A stretch of DNA of 64,000 nucleotides, from contig JAIVFJ010000160.1 in NCBI GenBank assembly GCA_025765615.1, positions 62,001 through 126,000 on the forward strand. The letters are read 5' to 3'. Below the pieces are notes generated by a model. That model searched no databases, had not been told where the DNA came from, and was given only the letters and a program-made list of their open reading frames with translations. Below, piece by piece: positions 1-9,061 of the stretch (positions are counted from its first letter, which is position 1; the number at the start of each line of letters is the position of its first letter). The translations under genes and the position numbers were made by a program. The DNA comes from Zopfochytrium polystomum (Eukaryota; Chytridiomycota; Chytridiomycetes; Chytridiales; Chytridiaceae).

Positions 1-1
1 T

Positions 2-214
2 CCTACAATTTTTAATGACACTCAACTAACCAAGTTGTTTGTTCAATCACTTGAGTCATGCAAACCTGCTGATGTTAGTTCTATTTTCAAATATCTCTAT
101 CCTAATATTGCGTACTGTCAGAAACAATGGTTTCATTGTCCTTCTTCTACTCGTATTTGGCATCTTTTAACAATCAAACAAATGTGGGAATTTGACCCTA
201 ACCCTTGTATCTAG
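2..214 (+). CDS. C-terminal fragment of a possible D5-N-like viral protein
   Basis: An open frame enters from the left edge and ends with TAG at 212-214, leaving 70 residues. The stretch FKYLYPNIAYCQKQWFHC resembles the part of D5-type primase-helicases that precedes the helicase, where a Phe/Tyr-Pro-rich segment leads into a Trp-Tyr/Phe pair. A similar arrangement (YYFPNFAF...KWYVF) lies in the polymerase-like gene at 28747-30754. The similarity is short and the rest of the gene lies outside the window, so the assignment is tentative. Its 3' end overlaps a truncated F-box copy on the other strand, which suggests a rearrangement at this point. Confidence 0.35.
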   Translation, partial: PTIFNDTQLTKLFVQSLESCKPADVSSIFKYLYPNIAYCQKQWFHCPSSTRIWHLLTIKQMWEFDPNPCI

Positions 215-311
215 TTTGTGGCAACTTTAATGCTTTTTCTATATTCATTCTATCATCGATACTTACGTAATCATAAATATTTTTGAATATTTCAAATGGT
301 AACTTCACCAT
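205..311 (-). pseudogene. Truncated F-box-like paralog (N-terminal piece)
   Basis: Reading leftwards from ATG at 311-309, the frame gives an MVKLPFEIFKNIYDY start and an IEKALKLP segment. This matches the first 35 residues of the neighbouring copies at 333-766 and 869-1273. It then runs into the end of the gene at 2-214. It is the third and shortest member of a tandem array of duplicated F-box-like genes, cut off after the F-box-like helix region. Confidence 0.5.
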
Positions 312-332
312 AATCACCTTTTTTATTCTTGT

Positions 333-766
333 TTAAATTAACGTTTCAAACGAGAAATTTTCCCATCCATGCCACGATTTTTTGTAAGATATTTGATTAC
401 TTTTTATAATATAAAAACAATGTGAGTAATGTGAGTAGGACGTTGGTAGTATTGTAGGTGGATCTATTTTTTCAGACGTTCTATAGATAATTCTTGGCAA
501 ATCAAAACTTTGTTTTCGTTTTAAAATCCATTCGATACTTTCTTCAAAACTTCTCATTAATTCATATTGTTCCAATTAAACGCAATGTAATTAGAATATA
601 TCGTTGTTGATTTTTTTGATAAACAATCGAAACACTTTTCATCAAATTTTAGTTTGTATCTCATTTTTGGTAGATTCAAGGCTTTTTCTATATCTAATCG
701 ATCATCTATAGTAATGTATTCATAAATATTTTTGAATATTTCAAATGGCAACTTCACCATAATCAC
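333..766 (-). pseudogene. F-box-like viral protein, frameshifted
   Basis: The N-terminal part (766-557) starts MIMVKLPFEIFKNIYEY and carries the Leu-Pro-x-Glu/Phe signature of short F-box-like domains, which recruit substrates to SCF ubiquitin ligases in known families. The C-terminal part (575-333) continues in another frame with EWILKRKQSFDLPRI. That matches EWILKRKRLIDGIMPRV in the intact paralog at 869-1273, so the two pieces are one gene broken near 560-580. F-box proteins of this size, often in tandem families, are common in giant viruses. The partner-binding half is lineage-specific and its target cannot be read. Confidence 0.6.
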
Positions 767-868
767 ATTTTTTATTCTTGTGAACGTTTAAATTAACTTT
801 GTGCCCCAGTTGTTACAAGTATTTCAAACGATAATTATTTGTAACAAGTCGATTCAATGCTATTTCTA

Positions 869-1273
869 TTATCTATATTCTTCGTTTGACATTTTTATTT
901 GTCCCATATGATCATATTTTCTAAGAAAAGCACAAAATGTGCTGGATAAAGCTCGTAATGAAGGTGGAAAAATCTTATAACACGTTTTATCAATAACTCT
1001 TGGCATTATACCATCAATCAGTCGTTTTCGTTTCAAAATCCATTCGTCTTCCATTTCGTCAAAACTTCTCACAAATTCACATCTGTTCCATTTAAACTCT
1101 ATGTAATTAGAGAATATCGTTGTTGATGTTTTTGATATGCAATCGAAACACTTTTCATCTATTTTCAATTTGTATCTAATTTTTGGAAGTTTAAATGCTT
1201 TTTCCATATTCATTTTATCATCAAGATTCAAGTATTTATAAATAGTTTCGAATAGTTCAAATGGCAACATCAT
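869..1273 (-). CDS. F-box-like viral protein, 134 aa
   Basis: This is the most complete member of the left F-box array. The N-terminus MMLPFELFETIYKYLNL is an F-box-like motif, followed by an Asp/Lys-rich helix and a basic segment RYKLKIDEKCFDC. The C-terminal half shares EWILKRKR and PRVIDKT with the broken neighbour at 333-766. Known F-box proteins bind Skp1 and present targets for ubiquitination; giant viruses carry many short versions with unknown targets. The last residues (after about 120) diverge from the paralog, so the C-terminus may also be altered. The surroundings are AT-rich, as elsewhere in this segment. Confidence 0.55.
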   Translation of the reverse strand: MMLPFELFETIYKYLNLDDKMNMEKAFKLPKIRYKLKIDEKCFDCISKTSTTIFSNYIEFKWNRCEFVRSFDEMEDEWILKRKRLIDGIMPRVIDKTCYKIFPPSLRALSSTFCAFLRKYDHMGQIKMSNEEYR

Positions 1274-1407
1274 TCTTATTCTTGTTTAATTATTGCATTG
1301 TTTATAGAATTCATGAATGTTATATTTATCGTTCTTTCAACCATTTCTAAGAAATTCAAAGAATTACATGAATTTAGCTAAACATTTATTTCTCATATTA
1401 TTACAAT

Positions 1408-2845
1408 ATGGTTTTAGGCACGAACGCAAATGCATCTCTTTCAAGTATAAATCAAACCTTGTATTTTACAGGTGGTAACATTGGACTCAATACAACGAGT
1501 CCTGCTTATGTTTTGGATGTTTCTGGTAACATTAATGCTACTAGTTTGTATAAAAATGGAACCACTTTCACTATTACAAGCACTATTAAACCAGTTGTTA
1601 CTTACAATACAACAGCAACTTTAACTAGTACTGGATGTGACGTCATCGTTCAAGGTCAGTCTGGAAATCTCAATATTATTTTACCTACTTCTTGGTCAAG
1701 TGGTAGTACTATTAATATTCATAATTTAGGTGGAACTGTTGGAAACTATGGACTTAACAATTCTAGCATATTTGTAAAGATGAACAGTACGTATGCTTCC
1801 GTCGCGCGTCTTTCAGTTGGAGACAGTATAAATGTAACGCCAATTGTTTCCAATCCTACGTCTATTAGCAATCTTCAAAAAATCAATTACAACGTTTCAC
1901 CTCCTATTTTTTTATACACACAATCGACTGTGAACGGAAATTTGTGGAGAGCAATTGAGTGGAGTCCTGAATTAGGAATTTTCGCAGCTCTTTCATACAA
2001 TAAAAACGCAAAAGCCATGATCTCATCTGATTCTAAAACATGGACTGAATTTACCATTCCTTCAACACAAAAGTGGTTTAGTATGGCTTGGTCTCCTCAA
2101 TTGGGTACCTTCTGCGCTACTAATCGTGGTTCTAAAGCCTGTTTCTTGACAAGTACTGACGGAATGACGTGGGTTGAACAAACAATTGCATACAATTACG
2201 ATTGGACTGGAATTTGTTGGTCTCCGGAACTTGGAATTTTCTGTGCAGTCAATAATGGTGCTGGTGCTCGTGTTTTAACATCACCGGACGCCGTAAATTG
2301 GACTTCTGTTACCATTCCTAATACAAGAGGTTACAGTGCTATTACGTGGAGTTCTGATCTTGGATTATTTGTTGCTACTACTAATGATTCATCCAACATT
2401 GTTTTGACCTCTTCAGATGGAGTCACATTTACTGAAACAAATATTGGATTTTCTAATATTTCTGATATCTGTTATAGTCCAGAGTTAAGACTTTTTTGTG
2501 CTTGTGGAGGTACTGTTACTGATCCTAATCCTAATAATGTTGGAGGGTAACAGTTCTACTTCTACCAGTTTCTATATTTACACTTCAAAAACTGGAACAA
2601 GTTGGACTCGTGCCTATACTCAAGCAAACTCTAATTACATTATTTCAGTTATTTGGTCTTCTTACCATAAATCATTTTATGCAGTTGGAGGTTATACTTA
2701 CACAAGTCAAAATGGAGTCGATTGGCTTCAATTGAATACACCTACTGGTTATGGGCTTTATGCTAAGTACAGTCCTCAACTTTTAGCATTTGTTGTCACT
2801 GATGGTTCGACAAGTAACAATTATGTCCTTACTACTTTCACTTAA
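1408..2845 (+). pseudogene. Tail-fibre-like / Asp-box repeat protein 1, frameshifted
   Basis: The protein starts MVLGTNANASLSSINQ. Residues about 25-50 (GNIGLNTTSPAYVLDVSGNI) form the beta-rich signature seen ahead of the shaft in phage and giant-virus tail-fibre or adhesin proteins. From about residue 170 there are roughly 45-residue repeats of the form WSPELGIFCAV...TSSDGVTFTE, which are Asp-box/BNR-like blades as in sialidase-type beta-propellers. The frame is lost near 2500-2540 and resumes to 2845 with three more blades. Two paralogs follow at 4213 and 6279. A structural or host-attachment role is inferred from the architecture only; no sialidase catalytic residues can be recognised. Confidence 0.6.
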
Positions 2846-3103
2846 ATTGTACTTTGAAATGACTATGATTTATATTCATTTCACACTCTCATTTCACATT
2901 CATTTCAATTTGATTTCTCTTCCACATGACACAAATTTTCCAACTTTTATATTTTTTTCTGGATACGTGACACGATATCTAAAGTCACCGTGTAGTAAAT
3001 TTTATGTTACATTCTATATCATTTCTAACAGTTTGACTTCAAGTGAACATATATTTTATTCAATGTTTTAAATATGTCAAAGTCTTTTTCATAAGGTGAA
3101 TAT

Positions 3104-3853
3104 CTAATAAACACAATTAAGTTTTTCTTCTATATATTTTTGACGAATATTGTCTTCAACTTGTTTACTTTTATGAAAACTTTCATCACATTCGACTGCT
3201 AATTTATATTGTGGAAAATATAAATCTATTCTATACTTATCAACGTGAAATTGTGTTAACATAGTTTCATTTTCAAAAACTTTTATTATGTGTAACAAAG
3301 TTTCACTTTCTATCTGAAAAGTATCAACAACATTCATGTTAAAATTTCTTGCAAGCATTTCTGCGAATGGACTTCTGGATCTTGTCAAAAACACTTGTAC
3401 ACCACGTTGAGTTAAAAATGTTGTGGACTGATTGCGATTTTTAGAATCTTTAATATAAAAATTTTCCTTTTCGCTTTGACTTATTGTTTGAAGGGAAGTT
3501 CGTATGGCGTGAATTTGAAGTGCTTTTCCAATGTCAATCGCACAGTAATATATGACGTCATCTTTTATTAACGTTCTTATATCAACTATTTTGCTATTAA
3601 TTGTTACATTTATAGAAGACTGAATCATATGCGATGGTGGAGAATAATGATATTTCAATTTATTTCAAACTTTTAATTCTGTTCTAATTGCTTTTATACC
3701 AAGGAGCTCTCCTATATCATTTGCTTTAAAAAGTGGATCATCAATCGTTCCATATACATGAATGTTAATACCTTGAAATACTTTCGCTACAACTGTATTA
3801 GATAGTTCCATCTTGTTTTTATACATAATACCTATTTTTATATTTAAATACAA
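3104..3853 (-). pseudogene. BRO/MSV199-type protein with nuclease-like C-terminus, broken
   Basis: The upstream piece (3853-3665) contains a BRO-N-like segment, PLFKANDIGELLGI. After a break around 3660 the second piece (3658-3104, 184 aa) repeats a similar motif, CAIDIGKALQI, followed by TFLTQRGVQVFLTRSRSPFAE, the conserved helix-turn region of the BRO/MSV199 family of large DNA viruses. The C-terminus has YRIDLYFPQYKLAVECDESFH, an acidic pattern like the restriction-endonuclease-fold domain often fused to these proteins. Known BRO proteins bind DNA and affect host chromatin or transcription; the nuclease activity is inferred. It is divergently arranged with the small gene at 3883 across a 29-nt AT-rich gap. 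Confidence 0.65.
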
Positions 3854-3882
3854 ACGCGCGTCTGTTTTATTTAAAGAAAAAA

Positions 3883-4155
3883 ATGGTGAACATTAAGATG
3901 TTGGATGCTGATATTGTAGACAAATTAAACAATTCTTCACTTAGAGATTTTATGAGGATATATTTGATCGTAAGGGAGAGATATTCTAAATTAAGAGATG
4001 AAGATTCAGGTAAAGTCTCCAGAGCTCTTTATGGAATTCAACATCAAGATAAAGAATACGAATACACTAAAAGATACCAAGACAAAATACGCGCGTTAAA
4101 GAAAAATAAGATACATGAAACTGAAAGTTCGTTGGAATCATTTCTCGTAAATTGA
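3883..4155 (+). CDS. Small basic hypothetical protein, 90 aa
   Basis: ATG at 3883 opens a 90-codon frame ending in TGA. The product is highly charged and probably helical (RDFMRIYLIVRERYSKLRDED, then a Lys-rich tail), with no signal peptide, membrane span or recognisable domain. I do not recognise a family. It starts 29 nt from the divergent BRO-type gene and ends about 60 nt before the second tail-fibre gene, so the compact spacing supports it being a real gene of the viral segment. Confidence 0.45.
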   Translation: MVNIKMLDADIVDKLNNSSLRDFMRIYLIVRERYSKLRDEDSGKVSRALYGIQHQDKEYEYTKRYQDKIRALKKNKIHETESSLESFLVN

Positions 4156-4212
4156 GTTTCATTTATAGCTTCATTTACCTGAAAATTTATTGTTTGTGTA
4201 AAGTAACAAGAA

Positions 4213-5180
4213 TGGTTCTATCTAGTTCAGGAAATTTAAGTTTTTCTACTTTGAATAAGTATTTTAGATTCACAAGTTCAGGTACCAACAAATGTGACAT
4301 CAGGACTTTCTTTTACAATTCATAACAAAGGAAGTACTTCCACAAATACGAATGTTTATGTTGCATTAGGCTCATCGACCACTGTTGGTTCTCTTTGTAT
4401 GTTGCGCAAAGGAGATCATGCAGGACTTTTTGCTTTAAAAAACACTATCGGCAGTCCTTATGATTATCGAGTTACACTAAATAGGACCACTGGTATTGGG
4501 ATTAGAACTAAAACTATTACGTTAACAAAGACCTATACAAGTGCTGCGTGGAGTCCAAGTCTTGGTCTTTTTGTTGCTGTTTCTGTTGAAGGGTATTCTG
4601 CTGTGTCAAATGATGGAATAAACTTTTATGAGACAAATTTAGCATATACCACTAATCAAAGTACTCCATTGATCTTATGGGTCCCTGAATTTAATAAATT
4701 CTTTTGGTATTACAACACAGTTCAATACATGTATGTTGCGTACTCGAGTGATGCTGTAAACTGGACCACAACCATTGCTATAGGAGGTGCGGGTTACATG
4801 ACATCTATTGTTTGGTGTCCTGAAATTAAGACATTTGGATGTGCTTTATATTACAATAGTGGTGACACTACTTTATATTCCAGTGTGGATGGAATAAACT
4901 TTTCAAATGGAATTTCTACATCAACACCTCAATTATATTCTGGTATATGGTCTCCTTATGATTCTCGAATCTATTATGTAGTACTGTCGACCGGAAAACT
5001 TTTTTATCATATCGTAGGTACTAATTCATTCAGTGGTGGTGGTGGTACTGCTTTGACAAATAGTTCTAATTACACTTCTAATTATGGAAATGGTTGTTAT
5101 TTTCCATCCAAAATGGCTATGTTATACCCTGGGTCATCAAATCACATACAAGTTATAGTTCAAGGCAATATTCTAATAGC
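4213..5180 (+). pseudogene. Tail-fibre-like / Asp-box protein 2, deleted and LTR-truncated
   Basis: ATG at 4213 gives MVLSSSGNLSFSTLNKYFRF, matching the start of the paralogs at 1408 and 6279. The conserved fibre-shaft part is missing and the frame changes near 4280. It resumes with TSGLSFTIHNKGSTSTN and then Asp-box-like blades (AAWSPSLGLFVAV, VWCPEIKTFGCAL, IWSPYDSRIYYVV). Coding ends at 5180, where a solo-LTR-like repeat starts; the last in-frame residues after that point come from the repeat. An internal deletion, a frameshift and a truncation make this a relic. The role is as inferred for its paralogs. Confidence 0.6.
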
Positions 5181-5889
5181 TGTGGTTGTCTTTGGTGTCT
5201 TCCTTGTGTGTGGGAGTGGGTATTGACCTTCCTTGCTTCTAAGACAGGTTATTCTCTCTGGCCTGGTGAGGCAGAGGTCTGTCTCCTGGTAGGATGAAGC
5301 AAGAAGAGTCCCACTGTCTCCCACCCTGGTTGCACCCTCTTCCTTGGATTGAGTTGGAACACTCTCCTTGGAGTGAGAGAAGTTGTGTCTGGTTCTGTTA
5401 AGCGGAAAACAGTTCTGATTTGGTTCAACAGGCACCTCTGCATACTAACTGTTCCTTGTGTCTGCCCTTTGTCTCTCCAACCCCCTCCAACTCAGGGTTT
5501 GACTTGTTGTTTATTTCTTTTGTTGTTTCTTTTGATGGGTTGTGGTGACTTGTCACTCCCCTTACCAATTCAGTCAGTTCTGTCTCTGGTCTAACTTGGC
5601 TTTGGCCTTGTGCCCCAGATGAAACCCTTCTGTGTCTTGCACCAGAGGATTATGCTTTCTTTTGTGATTCTGTCTGTTTCATATGCTTTGGTGTGAGAAA
5701 CCCCTCTTTTGTGTTAGAGATTTATTTGTGTTTTTCTTGGGCTTTTTAAGACTCCAAATACACTTTCCTGTCTAGTGCCCCTAGACACCCTCCTTTTGCC
5801 CCTTTTCATTAGTCAGGATTGGTATTTAGGTCCATGCTCTAGTTTCCACCTATAGCCCTAGGTGAGGAGTTAGAGAGCACAGTCTCACA
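5181..5889. mobile_element. Solo-LTR-like dispersed repeat, copy 1
   Basis: About 709 bp that begins TGTGGTTGTC and ends CAGTCTCACA, with TG...CA ends. It aligns through most of its length with 57369-58170; shared blocks include AAGCAAGAAGAGTCCCACTG and the 3' block GGTATTTAGG...GAGAGCACAGTCTCACA. In the second copy a gag-like frame lies next to it, so this is probably a solo LTR. Base composition differs sharply from the AT-rich viral flanks. No target-site duplication is visible and the flanking coding sequences do not match each other. Confidence 0.55.
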
Positions 5890-5890
5890 A

Positions 5891-6076
5891 GAATGTCGTC
5901 GTATTACTGATGAATATGACTTTTACTTGCAAGAATATGAAATCACTCCAACTCACGTTTTCGTTCGTAAAGCTTGTAGTCTTGCTTATTCTTTACATCG
6001 TTCGAAGACACCTGGAAATAGAACAATTCATCCAATTTATTGTGACATAAAATGTCAGCTAAAACATTTGATATAA
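5891..6076 (+). pseudogene. C-terminal remnant of an unrecognised viral gene
   Basis: Immediately right of the LTR-like repeat a frame of 61 residues runs to TAA at 6074-6076. It has a protein-like composition (ITDEYDFYLQEYEITPTHVF, then a Cys/His-containing end, HPIYCDIKCQ). It does not look like the Asp-box protein on the other side of the repeat. I do not recognise the family. The missing 5' part is not nearby, so sequence was lost when the repeat became fixed here. Confidence 0.35.
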
Positions 6077-6278
6077 ATGTTGAGTGATGTTACTTGTATT
6101 TTTTGAAATTTTTACATAACATTGTCCAAATGTTTATGTAAAATCCTTTCTTTAGCATTTTTCTGGATACATTTGTGTAAGATTTTATGTACTTGCTCTC
6201 GTGTTTGTAATATAGATAAAGAAATGGATGTCTCAAACTATTTGACACAAATATTTTCTATGCTCAATGTAATAAGAA

Positions 6279-7693
6279 ATGTCGTTGGCTTCTGCCAGTA
6301 ATCTCAGTTTCTCTCTTATGAATGCTTGTGTCAGATTCACAAATGGAAATCTTGGCATCAATACCACTGCCCCTGCCTATGCCCTTGATGTAAATGGCTC
6401 TCTCAATGCTACAAACTTTTTGCAAGCTGGAGCCACTATTTCAGGCGGTGGTTCTAATGCTACTGTTACAGTTTCTTCTAGTAGTTCACTTTCATTCACA
6501 TCACCCACAAATGTCGTTGTAAAAGGTCAAACTTCTAATACTTTTCTATACCTTCCAGCAAGTCTTTCAGCAGGTAACAATGTTACTATCACAAATTTAG
6601 GAGGCACTTCTGGTAACTTTAACACAAGTGTTATCATTAAAATGGGCTCTTCAAACACTTCAGGTGGTGTTGCTCGTCTTGATCCCGGTGAATCAGTTCG
6701 TATTGTTGCAACAACTTCAAACCCAACAATTCCAAAACAATTACAAACAACTTTCTATAGAAATCCGAATCAAGGACTCAAAAACTTGAAAGGATCTACC
6801 AGAATCATTCCCAATTCAAGAAACTGGGAAAGCGTTGCTTGTAGTCCTGACTTAGGTCTATTTTGCGCTGTAAATTATGGATCTGCAGCTTACGTAATGA
6901 CAAGCAATGATTCAATCAATTGCGTTGAAAGAACAATCCCAAACACAAGAAACTACGCATCCATTGGTCTTCTGAACTTGGACTTTTTTGTGCAGAGTGT
7001 TCAGGTGGTGCAGCTGTTGTTTTAACAAGCTCTGATGGTGTTAATTTTATAGAACGTTCTATTCCCAATACACGACTATACGCTTCAATTTGTTGGGCGC
7101 CTGACCTTCTTCTTTTTGTCGCTGTTTGACTTGACGTAGCTGTTGTTTTAACAAGCTCTGATGGTGTTAATTTTACAGAACGTTCTATTCCCAATTCACG
7201 ACAATACAATGCAATTTGCTGGTCATCTGAACTTGGAATTTTCTGTGCTGTTTGTCGAGACGCAGCTGTTGCATTGACAAGCTCTAATGGTGTTACATTT
7301 ACAGAACGGTCTATACCCACTGCACGACAATGGTGGTCAATTTGTTGGGCGCCTGAAATTGGTAAATTTTGTGCAACAGCGTACAATACAACAAACGTGT
7401 TAACAAGTTCAGACGGTGTCACTTTCACTGAAAGTAGTGTGTTTTCGAAACTGTTCTATTATGTACAGTGGTCGTCTGACTTACAATTATTTTATGCAAT
7501 AGATTATAGCAATACAGGATACATCGCTTATTCTTCGGACGCTGTTACATGGTATGAAAAACTTGAGTTTCCAACGACTTTGGCTCCTATTTTAACTTCT
7601 TATTGTTCACCTCTTAAAACATTTTGTGCGGTAAATTATTATGGAAACACTGTGGGAACAACTGGTAACTTTGCTTTTACAAGTTTCACTTAA
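6279..7693 (+). pseudogene. Tail-fibre-like / Asp-box repeat protein 3, frameshifted
   Basis: The protein starts MSLASASNLSFSLMN and contains FTNGNLGINTTAPAYALDVNGS, the same fibre signature as the paralog at 1408. A Ser/Thr/Asn-rich beta region follows (residues 50-150). The C-terminal half is a row of near-identical Asp-box blades (LTSSDGVTFTERSIP; SICWAPEIGKFCA), whose DNA is also tandemly repeated between about 6900 and 7440. The reading frame shifts at least twice, near 6960 and near 7130-7260, before a clean ending at 7693. High repeat identity suggests recent blade duplication before decay. A virion-fibre role is inferred. Confidence 0.6.
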
Positions 7694-7716
7694 AAAATTC
7701 TTTTGAAAGTTAATTT

Positions 7717-7920
7717 ATGAAACTTCCAAACGAAATACTATTGAATATTTTAGATAAAATTACAGACATAGATACACTGATAAAATTTCAGAAAGCAATT
7801 AATGTCGTTCGTAAAAGAAAATTAGTATTACCTGATCTAAAACCATTTCCTGAGATCATATTGTATGAAAGAGATCCTGATATGTGGCAAAATTGTTGTG
7901 ATACCAATAGAAGGTACTGA
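7717..7920 (+). CDS. Short F-box-like protein, 67 aa
   Basis: ATG at 7717, 24 nt after the fibre gene, opens MKLPNEILLNILDKITDIDTL, a clear Leu-Pro-x-Glu-Ile-Leu F-box-like start. It ends at TGA 7918-7920 after DMWQNCCDTNRRY. Paralogs in this window run 120-170 residues, so the gene is probably truncated or frameshifted at its end. The following 100 bases hold no clear continuation before the SINE insertion. Confidence 0.5.
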   Translation: MKLPNEILLNILDKITDIDTLIKFQKAINVVRKRKLVLPDLKPFPEIILYERDPDMWQNCCDTNRRY

Positions 7921-8021
7921 GAAATATATGATGCTGATGAAGTCATATTATAATTTTTCTGGTCGTTTAATCTCTAATTGCTTTTGTCGTAAAGTGTTTT
8001 GACGTTACACAGAATTGGATG

Positions 8022-8344
8022 ATGACCTTTCTTTACACGCCCCTCACAAGAGCCTAGCTGGGAAAGCATGAAGGGTCTGGGTATCTGTCACTCAAGGGCC
8101 CAGGGTTCAAGTCACAACGCCAGCTGTTGAAGGCAACAAGAAAGAGTACGGTCTTGAATCACAGGAAGTGGTGCGGTGGAGATGCCTGACAACCCTGTAA
8201 GTCCGTAGTGCATGGGGTGGGTTTGCCGAGGTGAAGCCTGGACGTAGTCTATAACGGTTCACCATTGATGGCGCTTTCTCTTCCCGTCGGCCCTTCAGGG
8301 CTGGAACAATATTAAAAAAAAAAAAAAATGACCTTTCTTTACAC
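8022..8344 (+). mobile_element. tRNA-derived SINE with 17-bp target-site duplication
   Basis: The 17-mer ATGACCTTTCTTTACAC occurs at 8022-8038 and again at 8328-8344. Between them is a 289-bp body ending in ATTA followed by a run of A. The head carries an A-box-like stretch (CTAGCTGGGAAAGC, about 8053) and a B-box-like GGTTCAAGTC about 50 nt later, the internal pol III promoter of tRNA-derived SINEs. The poly(A) tail and long direct repeats are the hallmark of LINE-mediated insertion. No coding frame is supported. The insertion lies in viral DNA, so it postdates integration. Confidence 0.8.
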
Positions 8345-8563
8345 AAATGTAACCATTACCATTACCATTCCAAGAAATGTCCTGCATGAATAAAATGTTT
8401 AGAAAAGTTATTGTTCCGAGCCCGCGCAGCGGGGGAGGATTTAATTCTACACGTGAATCCCCCAGGGCCCGATTTTTGATTAGTGAATTAGGGGAACCAA
8501 TCATTAATTCGCTTAGGGGTTTTGTCAGAAACATTTAGAAAAAGGGAAAGGACAAAAAAGAGG

Positions 8564-8660
8564 GAAAAAAAAAGCAGACAAAATAGATAAAATAGAAAAA
8601 AAAGCAGACAAAATAGAAAAAAAAACAGACAAAATAGAAAAAAAAGCAGACAAAATGGAA
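8564..8660. repeat. A-rich tandem repeat of AAGCAGACAAAATAG
   Basis: About four imperfect copies of a unit close to AAAAAAAGCAGACAAAATAG, differing in A-run length, lie in the non-coding left end of the Helitron. Confidence 0.75.
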
Positions 8661-8863
8661 AAAAGGAAAAAAAAGAGTAGAAAAAACAGAAAAGAGGAGA
8701 AAAGGAAACAAAGGAAAATTACAACAACCCCAGTCCAACCACCACTCGTTGTCGTCGTCCGCGTCGTCTGCAGCTGCCGCCACCACCACCACCACCACCG
8801 TCAGGTCCCAACACAGCCTGCCACCCCTGAATCGCAGGCTGCTGCTGCTGCTGCTGGCCTGTG

Positions 8864-9014
<151 letters not shown>

Positions 9015-9061
9015 AGAAAATTTTTTTTTTTTTTGTTCTGTCACTTTTCCTCATTGGAATC

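Noticed and set aside
2790..3071. Hydrophobic 93-codon frame after the first fibre gene
   Set aside because: AT-rich with strong Phe/Ile bias, no homology signal, and overlaps the end of the fibre gene; more likely non-coding.
8564..8660. Possible CRISPR-like array from the regular A-rich units
   Set aside because: Units are adjacent, with no unique spacers; an ordinary tandem repeat.
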